The notes under the pieces were generated by a model. The model was not told the DNA's origin. It ran no database searches and saw only the letters and a program-made list of their open reading frames with translations. The position numbers were made by a program, and so were the translations under genes. 64,000 nucleotides of DNA from Bradyrhizobium tropiciagri. Lineage in GTDB: Bacteria; Pseudomonadota; Alphaproteobacteria; Rhizobiales; Xanthobacteraceae. Shown piece after piece: positions 24,864 to 33,790 of the stretch (the stretch's first letter is position 1; the number at the start of each line of letters is the position of its first letter). Where the stretch lies: positions 45,047 to 109,046 of the forward strand of contig NZ_JAFCKH010000018.1 in NCBI RefSeq assembly GCF_018130505.1, in the 5' to 3' direction.

Positions 24864-25721
24864 TTAGCCTAACCCGCCGATTGAAGGCAGAGCTCCAAGG
24901 ACCGCTGATTTCCGGCGTGGGAATTCACGAACGAGTTTACCATCGACCAACCCGCCACCTTTTCCTTCTGCATCGATTACTCGCGCTTCGCGAGCCGTCA
25001 TACCTTGCTCCACCACAAGCGGGTTGCTGTTGTAAGATCCCCATTGCTTGTGAAATGGTGCGACACCATAGCGGCGGCAGTCGGCGATAACATCGCGGAC
25101 CCATTGCGGCCTCATCGTACGAGCACCCACACCGCTTTCGCCCCCAGATATCAACCAATCCGGCAAAAGTCCGTCGGGCGGCAACCGCACCGGTCCAAGA
25201 GCCGGCTCGTAAGATATGAACCGCACGACCGCGGGCACTTTCTTTAGGCGCTTCCACCGGAAATCAAACCGCGCCTGGTCTTCGGCCGTGGTTCCGAGCC
25301 ACACGTTAGAATACCCATCGCTCCAATCGGCAGGGAGCATCTTTACTATATTCTCCGGTCTTTTCGTGAGCACCAGCCAATCCAATGCTGCGCATCTGCG
25401 GATTAACGCGAACAAGTCACTGCGCCACGATGAATCGACCTGGTTGTCAAAGACGTCGGCGAGTGAAGCGCAAAACACCCGAGGTCGGCGGCCGTTTTCC
25501 TTTCGAAATGTGCGGGCTTGCACGTTCCATTGGATAGGCTTTCTCCAATTTTGTTCTGACGTTCGTTTGCGCTCGCCGTGTGCGCCCCACTGCACCTTTT
25601 TATAGCGGTGATCCATCATGGCCTCGGCATAGCAATTGTCACAGCCCGGCGACACTTTTTGACAGCCGATCCACGGATTGAACGTATGGTCGCACCATTC
25701 TATTCTAGAGTTTTCACCCAT
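24864..25721 (-). CDS. Phage Gp37/Gp68 family protein (DUF5131)
   Basis: The 285-aa product starts at ATG 25721 (MGENSRIEWCDHTFNPWIGC). The signature block IGCQKVSPGCDNCYAEAMMD holds three closely spaced cysteines (residues 20, 27, 30). SYEPALGPVRLP and LISGGESGVGARTM follow, as in this phage/mobile-element family. It is related to radical-SAM-like barrels, but activity is not established to my knowledge. Its presence fits mobile DNA. Confidence 0.88.
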   Translation of the reverse strand: MGENSRIEWCDHTFNPWIGCQKVSPGCDNCYAEAMMDHRYKKVQWGAHGERKRTSEQNWRKPIQWNVQARTFRKENGRRPRVFCASLADVFDNQVDSSWRSDLFALIRRCAALDWLVLTKRPENIVKMLPADWSDGYSNVWLGTTAEDQARFDFRWKRLKKVPAVVRFISYEPALGPVRLPPDGLLPDWLISGGESGVGARTMRPQWVRDVIADCRRYGVAPFHKQWGSYNSNPLVVEQGMTAREARVIDAEGKGGGLVDGKLVREFPRRKSAVLGALPSIGGLG

Positions 25722-26191
25722 CAGGAATCTCCAAAGGTTCAGAGCATCGCTCTGCCCGAAACAACGGTCCCGGTGGAATCCTTTACAAGTTTGTGTTTCC
25801 ACTATTGGCGATGGCTAAACGCACCTGATGCCGCGAGCCGACCACGGCCTCTCGGACGGCATCCCATGGTGGCGTTGCAGAGATCACTTTGGCCAGCCTT
25901 GCCGTTCTCACTCAAAGGTCACGAGAATCGTGACCTTCCCGTGAACCGACCGTGATTTACGGGCCGGGAATTCGAAAGCCGGCTTTCTGCTAGCCACTCA
26001 ACGATAGCTGCGGCTCGATTATCGCCTGAGACAAATTTCCATCGAGAACCGCGATCACCGTGGCGGCGCTGGCATCCCCTACCCCATTTCTGGCAGACGG
26101 CAGAGTATCCAGGGCCCACCGCGTCACACGCTGCGCGGATTTTACGAGTTCTGTGATCAGCGATGGCGCAGCGTTGCTGGCTGAGCCGTTG
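25722..26191. other. Gene-free stretch with a perfect hairpin
   Basis: About 470 bases between two minus-strand genes. I see no gene on either strand. The notable structure is the hairpin at 25915-25937. It must contain the promoter of the Gp37/Gp68 gene. Confidence 0.4.
25915..25937. repeat. Perfect 10-bp hairpin
   Basis: AAGGTCACGA and TCGTGACCTT flank GAA. It has no T tract of note. It sits 255 bases beyond the stop of the Rep-like gene, so it could be a terminator or, speculatively, a cruciform origin element. Confidence 0.45.
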
Positions 26192-27142
26192 TTAAGCCGC
26201 CTTCATGCCACGCAGCTTTCTTCGTCGGCGCTCGGCAATACGACGGAAGCTACTTGTCCTCCTTTGGGGCCCCAACGTGTCATGCACACTCAAGGCCGCG
26301 CGCTTGGCAGCTCTGAGCAGCTTTGCACCATCACCACCAGCTACCGCGAGCCGGTCCAGATGAAGGTGCTTCATCGCGTGGAAAAGGACGATCCGATCCC
26401 CGTGCCGGAGGGCCGATTTACCGTGCTTAAACCGTCGGAGGACTACGCCGTCCGCGTCGGTAATCGGCCGACCTCGTTTATCTTCCCGATCTCGGACCGA
26501 TACCCGATAGGTCCTGCAGGGGGATTTTAAAACGTAGCCCAAATGTCGCGGCAGCCGCCCTTGCTTAATTTTGCGCGTGTGGGTGGCATCCAAACCATCG
26601 GCTATCGCGGTATAGCGGCCCGCCTTCGTGAGTTTTCGGAGGCGCTTTTTCAACTCCTTGCTCGTGACACCCCATACCAGAGCATGCAGGTGCCAGAACA
26701 AGCAGCGCTTCCCGTTATACCGAACCCCTTGCTGCAGATTAACGTAGTAGGCTGGCTCGACCATGCCGAAATAAGAGAATTCCCGTAGGCCATATCTGAG
26801 CCGGTTCTTTACGAATTGCAGGTCAGCTTCTGTCAGATGGTGCCCCGGCGACCGGGCGCAGGTGACATCCATGAGAGACACGAAATAGACATTACGGTTG
26901 TGCGCAGTCCCGTCCCCACCGTCACATAGGAAGCGCGACAGTTCGTTGCTGATGGCCCGCCCCCAGATCCGACGAGAGAAGGAATTTACGGCCAGCAGAT
27001 CATATCGAAATCTTCCCGTTGGCAGTTCTCGATCACCACGCGATAGGGTGTGACTTTTGCGAGATTCCTGAAAAGCACGGCGCAGAGCTAGTTGCTCCCG
27101 TGACTGCCAATACTCGATCCTGGTATTATCATAGAACGTCAT
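26192..27142 (-). CDS. Rolling-circle Rep-like (HUH) protein
   Basis: The start at ATG 27142 has CCGGAG upstream; the product is 316 aa. The segment RCLFWHLHALVWGVTSKELK has two His separated by one residue between hydrophobics, the HUH metal motif. About 50 residues on, RHLGYVLKSP supplies a Tyr with Lys three residues later (Y-x-x-K), as in HUH replication initiators and relaxases. VYFVSLMDVTCA could be motif 1. The tail is Arg/Lys-rich. I infer a Rep-like nickase; no close family name is certain. Confidence 0.55.
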   Translation of the reverse strand: MTFYDNTRIEYWQSREQLALRRAFQESRKSHTLSRGDRELPTGRFRYDLLAVNSFSRRIWGRAISNELSRFLCDGGDGTAHNRNVYFVSLMDVTCARSPGHHLTEADLQFVKNRLRYGLREFSYFGMVEPAYYVNLQQGVRYNGKRCLFWHLHALVWGVTSKELKKRLRKLTKAGRYTAIADGLDATHTRKIKQGRLPRHLGYVLKSPCRTYRVSVRDREDKRGRPITDADGVVLRRFKHGKSALRHGDRIVLFHAMKHLHLDRLAVAGGDGAKLLRAAKRAALSVHDTLGPQRRTSSFRRIAERRRRKLRGMKAA

Positions 27143-27451
27143 GCCCAACTCCGGTGCGGTGCCGGAGACGTTTTACAAGTTGGCGCGTCACGCAGATTTG
27201 GCCGTAGGCGGTCTAAATAACCCAGTTGGAGGCTGTAGAACGTCTGTTGGTTCATTGGTGTGTTCAAGCAGCAATGCACAAGCGGGAAGCTATAGGATGC
27301 CATTGTTAAGCCTGCACTGTTTTGTCCTAGGACCAAAAAGGCGAGACTTTCCCGGCTAGGCCAGGCAATCCGCTCCACTTGTATTGAGTGCGTCAAAACA
27401 CAACCATGAAACGTGAGACGGGTTCGCTTAGAGCGAACCCGTCTCTTGTTT
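27143..27451. other. Intergenic stretch with a terminator
   Basis: About 310 bases between the Rep-like start and the stop of the next minus-strand gene. It contains the long hairpin at 27415 and presumably the Rep-like promoter. No gene is seen. Confidence 0.4.
27415..27445 (-). terminator. 14-bp perfect hairpin terminator
   Basis: GAGACGGGTTCGCT and AGCGAACCCGTCTC enclose TAG. It lies 7 bases beyond the stop of the 245-aa minus-strand gene. Read on the plus strand it is followed by TTGTTTT, so it could act in both directions. Confidence 0.7.
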
Positions 27452-28189
27452 TCAGTCTTCCCAGTCGCTCGCCGCTTCGGAAGGCTTCTCGTCGGACACG
27501 GACCTCTTCAGTTTAATGATCTTTTTGATTTCGATTGTTGGTGGCTCGCCAGCTCTTGTTCGAAAATAGCCAATGAGCTTTATCCTGCTCCTGTCAGCAA
27601 GGCGATCCAACTTCGATCCCAATTTCGGCGAAAAACCAACTTGAATTCGCCTGCCGAAGTTGACCGCCTTCCTCTCGGACTTACTAGCATCTACTCTCTC
27701 GTCGGCCTCATCCGGTTCGTCGTCGGCGTCACGCTCGCTCGATGCTTGATCTTCTTCCCCAAGTTTCTTAGCTCGCTTGCCTCTTCGTGGCTGGTCTTGA
27801 GCAGCGAGTCTCGCGAGCTTTTCGACACCGCCGTGCTCTCGGATAGTGTCAGGAATATCCTCCAGGGTCGCGCCGAGCTCTTCCACGAGAAACCGCAGGG
27901 CGCGAGCCCTCTTCCAAGCCTTCTTCCTAGCTGCTTCGGACTTCGCGTCGGTGATGAAGATTAGAGCGGCGTAGACGGTGTCATTTGTTCGACCAACCTT
28001 TTCTTGAAAACGAGTCTTGAGGATCTCGTCAGCTTCCACAGCCAATGCGATCGCCATTGCTCCGGCCATCAATTGGTGCAGGGACTCGCGATATCCGTCT
28101 TTTATCGTTCGGTACCGCTCCTGCAGCTGATCGAGAGTGCCAAGAAGATCGCTGTCTGAACGTGGTTTTATTGCTAGGTGTTGGCCCAT
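27452..28189 (-). CDS. Hypothetical protein (245 aa), charged
   Basis: I chose ATG 28189 with GGAG upstream. The N-terminal half is helical (LLGTLDQLQERYRTIKDGYR, then LMAGAMAIALAVEADEILKT). The middle is a highly charged linker rich in Asp/Glu/Lys. The C-terminus has a compact basic domain (VNFGRRIQVGFSPKLGSKLD, then IKLIGYFRTRAGEPPTIEIK). I do not recognise the family. It is transcribed alone, ends at a strong terminator and is divergent from the next gene. Confidence 0.55.
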   Translation of the reverse strand: MGQHLAIKPRSDSDLLGTLDQLQERYRTIKDGYRESLHQLMAGAMAIALAVEADEILKTRFQEKVGRTNDTVYAALIFITDAKSEAARKKAWKRARALRFLVEELGATLEDIPDTIREHGGVEKLARLAAQDQPRRGKRAKKLGEEDQASSERDADDEPDEADERVDASKSERKAVNFGRRIQVGFSPKLGSKLDRLADRSRIKLIGYFRTRAGEPPTIEIKKIIKLKRSVSDEKPSEAASDWED

Positions 28190-28513
28190 AGGCTCACGTC
28201 TCCTTACTTGGTGTAAGCAAAACGCCGGCCGGCACTTTCGTCGTTCGCGCAGCTGAGATGCTACTCGATTGATTTGAATCCCAGATCGGAATCGCTTTTT
28301 GACGCGCCTAGCGCATGATCGCGCTGCCACGAATGGAGCAATAGGCGCATCAAAGGTCTAACAAGGAGTCCGGGATTGGACCGGTACCCCTGCTTCGTCC
28401 GATTTCCGACCATTGAGCAATTTCGATGCGAGGGCAAAGCCCGGCATCGGCTTTTTTGATATAGACCCCCCAAGATCGTGCGTCAATCACAATTTTATGG
28501 GGTATGCTGGGGT

Positions 28514-28915
28514 ATGAGAACTGCGAACCCGCCGCGTCTTTTGACCGCACAGGAGTGCGCAATCCTGTTGTTGCGTCTCATAGAGTTGAGAAATCAGGAA
28601 AGTACGCCGACTAGCCGCATACGTCTTTCAGATCTCTCGTTGCGTAGACTATGGGGGCGTCATCGCTTGGACAGAGAATTCGTCGAGGAAGTTCAGGAGT
28701 GGTTGTTTCGTGGCGGGTGGACGATCTTCTTTGCGGGCTCCACGTATGCAGCCATCAAGACCTCCGCGGTGTTAAATTGGTCCCGCCTATCCTCAAAGAG
28801 ACTATTTGAGGAGGTCGGCGTTGACGACCTCAGGTTTATTCAGAACGGAGATTTTGATTTTGCCAAGCACGCGCGACTCCTTGTGAGTGACACGGATATC
28901 TATGATAGCGACTGA
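28514..28915 (+). CDS. Hypothetical protein (133 aa)
   Basis: ATG 28514 begins MRTANPPRLLTAQECAILLL. A helical N-terminus is followed by RIRLSDLSLRRLWGRHRLDR and then VQEWLFRGGWTIFFAGSTYA. The layout, basic helices followed by a short strand, could be a winged-helix-type fold, but no known motif is met. Two near-identical short repeats (GGGGTATG) overlap the leader. It is divergent from the 245-aa gene. Confidence 0.5.
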   Translation: MRTANPPRLLTAQECAILLLRLIELRNQESTPTSRIRLSDLSLRRLWGRHRLDREFVEEVQEWLFRGGWTIFFAGSTYAAIKTSAVLNWSRLSSKRLFEEVGVDDLRFIQNGDFDFAKHARLLVSDTDIYDSD

Positions 28916-29080
28916 TCCAGCATACGTGATGGCGCGCCAAATAGATTGAACCAAGCGCGTACTTGACCTATACTTTTCCAACACACGGTTATCCGGTGTT
29001 ACGTAGGTTCTTCTCCCACTCAGTCTTCGGACGAGTCACGTGAAACAATCGCCGCTGGTAATGGCGACTGAGCACGTAAG

Positions 29081-29446
29081 ATGGAGTCGAGTTTCGAGAA
29101 CATACCGTCAGACGCGCCTCTCCGCCTATCGATTGCAGCCAAATTGGCCTTTCCCGACGGTTCGATGACGGCATCGGGCTTGCGGCGTGAGGGCAAGCGC
29201 GGTCGACTGGAGATTGTGCGCGTTGCTGGCAAACAGTACACCTCCTTGGAAGCGATAAAGAGAATGATCGAACTGTGTCGCGAGCCAGCGACGGAGGTCG
29301 CTTGTGGTAACCGAAGGGGAGACATCGAGGCAGCAGAGGTGCCGCATAAGCGTTCTGAAACATTGATGGCGACAGCCATGTCGCCACAGGATGCTCTCCG
29401 GGCTCGTCTGCGACAAAGCCTCTTACAAGACCAAAAGAAGTCCTAG
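29081..29446 (+). CDS. Excisionase-like small DNA-binding protein
   Basis: The 121-aa product has a MerR/Xis-type winged-helix block: LRLSIAAKLAFPDGSMTASG, LRREGKRGRLEIVRVAGKQY and TSLEAIKRMIELCR. This is the type found directly before island integrases in Rhizobiales. Its end is followed by the integrase start after 46 bases. A role as recombination directionality factor is inferred from fold and position. Confidence 0.65.
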   Translation: MESSFENIPSDAPLRLSIAAKLAFPDGSMTASGLRREGKRGRLEIVRVAGKQYTSLEAIKRMIELCREPATEVACGNRRGDIEAAEVPHKRSETLMATAMSPQDALRARLRQSLLQDQKKS

Positions 29447-29492
29447 CGATCTGAGAGATCCATTTTTCGTCTATCAACAAGAACTGGAAAAG

Positions 29493-30692
29493 ATGTCAAA
29501 CATCAGCAAGGGACCTCGCCTCTGGAAGCGCCCCGCCGAGCCGGGACGCCAAGCGCTATGGGTCGTCAAAGACAAAGGTAAGCGCATCTCCACGGGATGC
29601 GCTGCCAAACCATCTGAGGCCCATCCGCCAGAAGCGGCAGAGCAATTTCTCGCCAACTACATTGCGGCAAAGTACGCTCCTGAGCGTAAGTTGAAGGACG
29701 TGGATCGTATTCTTCTGGCCGATGTTTTGTTGATCTATCACACCGATCGCCGAGATCAATTCGAAGAGAAGCTCCAGCAACGTCGTTTTGATGCCTCCAT
29801 CGGCCGCCTCAACGAATACCTCGGCAACTACAAGCTTAGCGAGATGTCTCAAGCTCTAACGGACGGCTATGTGAAGCATCGAGGTGGTCCTGGCGGAGCG
29901 CGCCGAGACCTTGAGAATCTGAGGGCCGCAATCAATCATCATGCTAAGCAAAATCTTCACCGCGCGGTCGTCACGGTGTCGCTTCCGCCCAAGGGTCAGG
30001 CGCGAGATAGATGGCTGGAGCGGAGTGAGGCGGCTAGATTACTGTGGGCAGCCTGGCGGCACCGCGAGGAGCAGACCATCCATCGTGGCAAAAACAAAGG
30101 AATCAAGATCAAGACCGGCAAGCACACGCTTCGCCATCTTGCTCGCTTTGTTCTGATCGGCCTGTATACCGGCACGCGCGCTGCCGCAATTGCGGCTGCC
30201 TCGCCGAAACGCGAGGAAGGTCGCGCATACGTCGATCTGAGAGCCGGGATCTACTACAGGCTTGCCCGCGGGAAGCGCGCCACTACCAAGCGGCAGCCGC
30301 CTGCCCCACTTCCTGATCGCCTCCTGGCTCACATGCGCCGATGGGTGGACAAGAAGATCATCACGACGTGCTTCGTGGAGTGGAACGGGAAGCCCATCAA
30401 GTCGGTGAAAAACGCCTTTGCCCGGGCGGTGGAGGTCGCCGGGCTAGACCTCACCGACGGCAACGTGACAGCACATACTTTGCGTCACACAGCCGCAACT
30501 TGGCTAATGCAGCGCGGCGTAGATCCGTGGGAGGCCGCAGGATATTTGGGCATGTCAGTCAAGGTGCTGATCGAAACCTATGGCCACCACCATCCTAACC
30601 ATATGCGTGGCGCTGCCGATGCAATCACCAGAAAAGGCCGAACGCCTTCTGTTCTCGTTCTCCGGTCCGCGGACCGCTCGCGGACCGGTTGA
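29493..30692 (+). CDS. Island tyrosine integrase
   Basis: The 399-aa product (ATG 29493) has an N-terminal arm/core-binding part (residues about 1-180) and a C-terminal catalytic domain. The catalytic Arg is in VLIGLYTGTRAAAIAAA and the H-x-x-R in TAHTLRHTAATWLMQRG. The terminal His/Tyr lies in VLIETYGHHHPNHM, preceded by AAGYLGMSVK where the second His is not obvious. It ends 62 bases before a partial tRNA gene, the standard position for an integrase using a tRNA attachment site. Confidence 0.9.
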   Translation: MSNISKGPRLWKRPAEPGRQALWVVKDKGKRISTGCAAKPSEAHPPEAAEQFLANYIAAKYAPERKLKDVDRILLADVLLIYHTDRRDQFEEKLQQRRFDASIGRLNEYLGNYKLSEMSQALTDGYVKHRGGPGGARRDLENLRAAINHHAKQNLHRAVVTVSLPPKGQARDRWLERSEAARLLWAAWRHREEQTIHRGKNKGIKIKTGKHTLRHLARFVLIGLYTGTRAAAIAAASPKREEGRAYVDLRAGIYYRLARGKRATTKRQPPAPLPDRLLAHMRRWVDKKIITTCFVEWNGKPIKSVKNAFARAVEVAGLDLTDGNVTAHTLRHTAATWLMQRGVDPWEAAGYLGMSVKVLIETYGHHHPNHMRGAADAITRKGRTPSVLVLRSADRSRTG

Positions 30693-30754
30693 CCGTGAAC
30701 AAACGCGAATTTTGCGAATGAACGCTCTCGAAAAGTATCGATAAATCAAACCCG

Positions 30755-30817
30755 TCAAGCGCAACCAGACCGCTCATAACGGTCTGGTTGCAGGTTCGAG
30801 TCCTGCCGGGCCCACCA
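30755..30817 (+). tRNA. tRNA 3' half with CAU anticodon (island attachment junction, not a full gene)
   Basis: The sequence supplies an anticodon arm GACCG-CTCATAA-CGGTC, a T arm GCAGG-TTCGAGT-CCTGC, the 3' acceptor strand CGGGCCC, a discriminator A and an encoded CCA. The matching 5' acceptor strand and D arm are absent upstream, where integrase-proximal DNA lies instead. The anticodon CAU means tRNA-Met or tRNA-Ile2. I read it as the attR-side duplicate left by integration; the intact tRNA should be at the left island end outside the window. Confidence 0.8.
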
Positions 30818-30839
30818 GCCGCATGACGGTTCCTCACTT

Positions 30840-31709
30840 TCACTTCGATCGTCCCGGATCGCCGTTACCCGACAACACCTGCGCGGCGCCACCGACGCCG
30901 CGGCGGAAGGCTTCATCGAAGGTTACGCCGCGAAACTGCCATTTGTAGTCCTTGCCGTGCCACGCCATCCGGTACTGCGTGGTCCAGCCGAGATCGTCGT
31001 CGTTCCAGACGAGACGGCCGAGCAGCGCGACCTCGCCGCCCTCAGGCGCGACAAGCGGTGCCAGTTTTGCGGGTGATGCCTTGCCGAGTTCGGCCGCGGT
31101 GAGATGCGCGGTCGTCAGCGCCGCCGCGCTCGGCAGCACGACGCGCATGCCGCGCTTGTGGGCCGCGGCCGCGAGCGCATCGCGTTGCAGGTCCGACTGC
31201 GCGCCATCCGCCGTGACGATGAAATCCTTGTTCCCCTGCTGCATCTCGATGAAGACGCCAAGCACCGGCCGCTGCGCGCGCCACGGCTTGAGGCCGAGTT
31301 CGCCGAGGACGCGGTCGATCTTGCTGGCGTCGAAATCCACCGTCAGGTCGTAGGGCCGGTCGCGGGTGCCCTGCTCGTCGCGATGCGGCTTGCCGGCGAA
31401 CTGGTCGTGATAACTGAAATTACCGACGAGCTCTTTCGCCTTCGATTTGTACGTCGCCAGTCGTTTGTCGCTCGCGAGGGCCGGCTGGCCGGAGACCTTG
31501 ATCAGCACGTCCTCCAGGCAGGCGCCGAAGCCGATCAGGCGATTGGGCTCGCCCTGACCGGTGACGACGGTCTGCGCGCGGTAGAGGTCATCGGCCGCGG
31601 CTGCCATCGCGCCGCTGCAACACACCAGCGTTGCGGCAAGCAGCGCCCTGAAGGCGCCGCGCGCGAGGCCGCCGATCAGCGTTCGTCTCGTCTCCAGCAA
31701 TTCCGCCAT
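30840..31709 (-). CDS. DUF2066 domain exported protein
   Basis: The 289-aa product has an N-terminal export signal (FRALLAATLVCCSGAMAAAA). It then has DLYRAQTVVTGQGEPNRLIG, FGACLEDVLIKVSGQPALAS and LTVDFDASKIDRVLGELGLK, the DUF2066 pattern. The product should be periplasmic or envelope-bound; its function is unknown. It is the first core gene right of the island junction and is divergent from the alcohol-dehydrogenase-like gene. Confidence 0.85.
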   Translation of the reverse strand: MAELLETRRTLIGGLARGAFRALLAATLVCCSGAMAAAADDLYRAQTVVTGQGEPNRLIGFGACLEDVLIKVSGQPALASDKRLATYKSKAKELVGNFSYHDQFAGKPHRDEQGTRDRPYDLTVDFDASKIDRVLGELGLKPWRAQRPVLGVFIEMQQGNKDFIVTADGAQSDLQRDALAAAAHKRGMRVVLPSAAALTTAHLTAAELGKASPAKLAPLVAPEGGEVALLGRLVWNDDDLGWTTQYRMAWHGKDYKWQFRGVTFDEAFRRGVGGAAQVLSGNGDPGRSK

Positions 31710-31870
31710 GATTACCTCCGCGCTGCCGCGCCTTGTTCCGGCATGGGCGCCATCCCGCGGGCCGCATCATCATTTGTGGTCACCGGCGGCCCGCCTGGCA
31801 TATGCTCAGGACATCCCCAGCGGCGCGGGATGCGCCGCTCGTGACAACAGCCGTTCGCAGGAGACGTCCC

Positions 31871-32884
31871 TTGAAGTGCTATGAGTTGCAGGGTCCTGAA
31901 GGCGTTGACGCACTGGCGCTGGTCGACAAGCCGGTGCCGCAGGCCGGCCCCGGCGAGGTGCTGGTGCGGCTGACGGCGGCGACGCTGAACTATCGCGATT
32001 TGCTCACCGTCAAGGGCGGCTACGGCTCGCGCCAGAAGTTTCCGCTGGTGCCGGTGTCCGACGGCGCCGGCGTGGTCGAGGCGGTCGGTGCCGGCGTGAG
32101 GAATTTCGCCGCCGGTGATCGCGTGATCGGCAGCTTCTTCGAGAGCTGGATCGGCGGCGAGCCGAGCGAGACGCGGATGCGCGCCGCGCTCGGCGGCAGT
32201 GTCGACGGCGTGCTGTCGGAGTACCGGGTGTTTCCCGCCCACGCGCTGGTGCGCACGCCCGGCCATCTGACCGACATCGAGGCGGCCGCGCTGCCTTGCG
32301 CCGGCGTCACCGCCTGGAGCGCGGTGGTCAAGCTCGGCAATGTGAGGCCGGGCCAGACGGTGCTGACGCAGGGCACCGGCGGCGTCTCGCTGTTCGCGCT
32401 GCAATTCGCGAAGATGTGCGGCGCGCGCGTCATCGCGACATCGTCGAGCGACGCCAAGATCGCGCGGCTGAAGCAGCTCGGCGCCGACGTGACGCTGAAC
32501 TACAAGACCACGCCCGACTGGGGCAAGAAGGCGCGCGAACTGACCGGGCGCGGCGTCGATCTGGTCGTCGAGGTCGGCGGCGTCGGCACGCTGAACGAGT
32601 CGATCCGCGCGACGAGAATTGGCGGCACCATCGCCTTCATCGGCGTGCTCGCCGGTCCCGCTGCATCCGACACGCGGCTGCCGCTGATGGTGATGCAGCA
32701 GCAGCGGCTGCAGGGCGTCACCGTCGGTTCGATCGAGGATCTGCAGGCGCTGTGCGACGGCATCGCCATGCACGGCGTCAAGCCGGTGATCGACAAGGTG
32801 TTCGCGTTCGGCGAGGTCAAGGACGCGTTCGCGCACATGGCGAGCGGCGCGCATTTCGGCAAGGTGGCCATCGCGATCGGATGA
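31871..32884 (+). CDS. NADPH:quinone oxidoreductase-like / zinc-type alcohol dehydrogenase family
   Basis: The chosen start is TTG 31871, preceded by GGAGAC; upstream in-frame codons back to 31733 lie in unlikely sequence. The 337-aa MDR-family protein has TLNYRDLLTVKGGYGSRQKF, the GroES-like VPVSDGAGVVEAVGAGV and the cofactor loop QTVLTQGTGGVSLFALQFAK. Zinc-binding Cys residues of true ADHs are not evident. It probably reduces a C=C or quinone bond with NADPH. It converges with the enoyl-CoA hydratase gene. Confidence 0.85.
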   Translation: MKCYELQGPEGVDALALVDKPVPQAGPGEVLVRLTAATLNYRDLLTVKGGYGSRQKFPLVPVSDGAGVVEAVGAGVRNFAAGDRVIGSFFESWIGGEPSETRMRAALGGSVDGVLSEYRVFPAHALVRTPGHLTDIEAAALPCAGVTAWSAVVKLGNVRPGQTVLTQGTGGVSLFALQFAKMCGARVIATSSSDAKIARLKQLGADVTLNYKTTPDWGKKARELTGRGVDLVVEVGGVGTLNESIRATRIGGTIAFIGVLAGPAASDTRLPLMVMQQQRLQGVTVGSIEDLQALCDGIAMHGVKPVIDKVFAFGEVKDAFAHMASGAHFGKVAIAIG

Positions 32885-32902
32885 CGTGCCTGACATCAAT
32901 AC

Positions 32903-33676
32903 TTACAGTCCCGTGAACTGCGCCTTGCGCTTCTCGACGAAGGCCTTGCGGCCTTCCTGCGCGTCCGCGCTGGTGCGGATCACCGACTGCACCTCGAGCT
33001 CGCGGCGGAACTGGGCTTCATAGCTGGCATGCTCGCTTTCTTCGAGCAGTTGCCGTGTCGCGACCAGCGCCCGGGTCGGGCCGTCGCCGAGGCGATGTGC
33101 CAGCGCCCTGGCCTCGTCGAGCAGCCTCGCGTCGTCGACGACATCGCGCACCAGCCCCCACTCTTTGGCCCGCTCGGCCGACAGCGGCTCGTTCAGCAGC
33201 ATCAGCTCGAGCGCACGCTGGCGGCCGATCAGGCGCGGCAGCAGCCAGGTCGAGCCGAGATCGGGCACCAGCGCGATCCGGCTGAACACCTGGACGAAGC
33301 TCGCCGAGCGCGCAGCGAGGATGATGTCGCCTGATATCGCGAGACTGAAGCCGCCACCGGCCGCGACGCCGTTAACGGCAACGACGACCGGCACGCGGCA
33401 CTCCCGCAGCGCCTGCATGGCAGGCCAATAATGCTGCATGACACCGGCATAGAGATTGTCGCCGAGCGCGCCAGCCGCCTTGAGATTCTGCCCCGAGCAG
33501 AAGCCGCGGCCCTCCCCGGTCAGGACCAGCGCGCGGATGCCGGGGTCATTGGTCATCTCGCCGATCGCCAGCGCGAGATCGCCGAGCAACTCCGGTGTCA
33601 TCGCGTTCAGGCTGGCCGGATCGTTGAGGCTGAGGATGCCGACCTTGCCGTCACGTTCACGCTTCACTCCGGTCAT
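32903..33676 (-). CDS. Enoyl-CoA hydratase/isomerase family protein
   Basis: The 257-aa crotonase-fold protein includes LVLTGEGRGFCSGQNLKA (oxyanion hole 1) and VAVNGVAAGGGFSLAISGDI (oxyanion hole 2 with G-G-G). FSRIALVPDLGSTWLLPRLI follows, and KAFVEKRKAQFTG is the typical C-terminus. The pattern PDLGSTW resembles PaaG-type phenylacetyl-CoA isomerases. A role in fatty or aromatic acyl-CoA breakdown is inferred. It is divergent from the gamma-glutamyltransferase gene. Confidence 0.88.
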   Translation of the reverse strand: MTGVKRERDGKVGILSLNDPASLNAMTPELLGDLALAIGEMTNDPGIRALVLTGEGRGFCSGQNLKAAGALGDNLYAGVMQHYWPAMQALRECRVPVVVAVNGVAAGGGFSLAISGDIILAARSASFVQVFSRIALVPDLGSTWLLPRLIGRQRALELMLLNEPLSAERAKEWGLVRDVVDDARLLDEARALAHRLGDGPTRALVATRQLLEESEHASYEAQFRRELEVQSVIRTSADAQEGRKAFVEKRKAQFTGL

Positions 33677-33790
33677 TTTCCTCTCCCCGGAATAGGCTTG
33701 TTGTTGCACTGACTGTGCCATGCTTGGCATGCTACGCCAACGTTCCCCACCCGCAACAACAACGGCGAAAGCAACGCCAGAAAGCAGTCC

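Noticed and set aside
30755-30817. Intact tRNA gene
   Set aside because: The 5' acceptor strand and D arm are missing directly upstream, so it cannot fold as a full tRNA.
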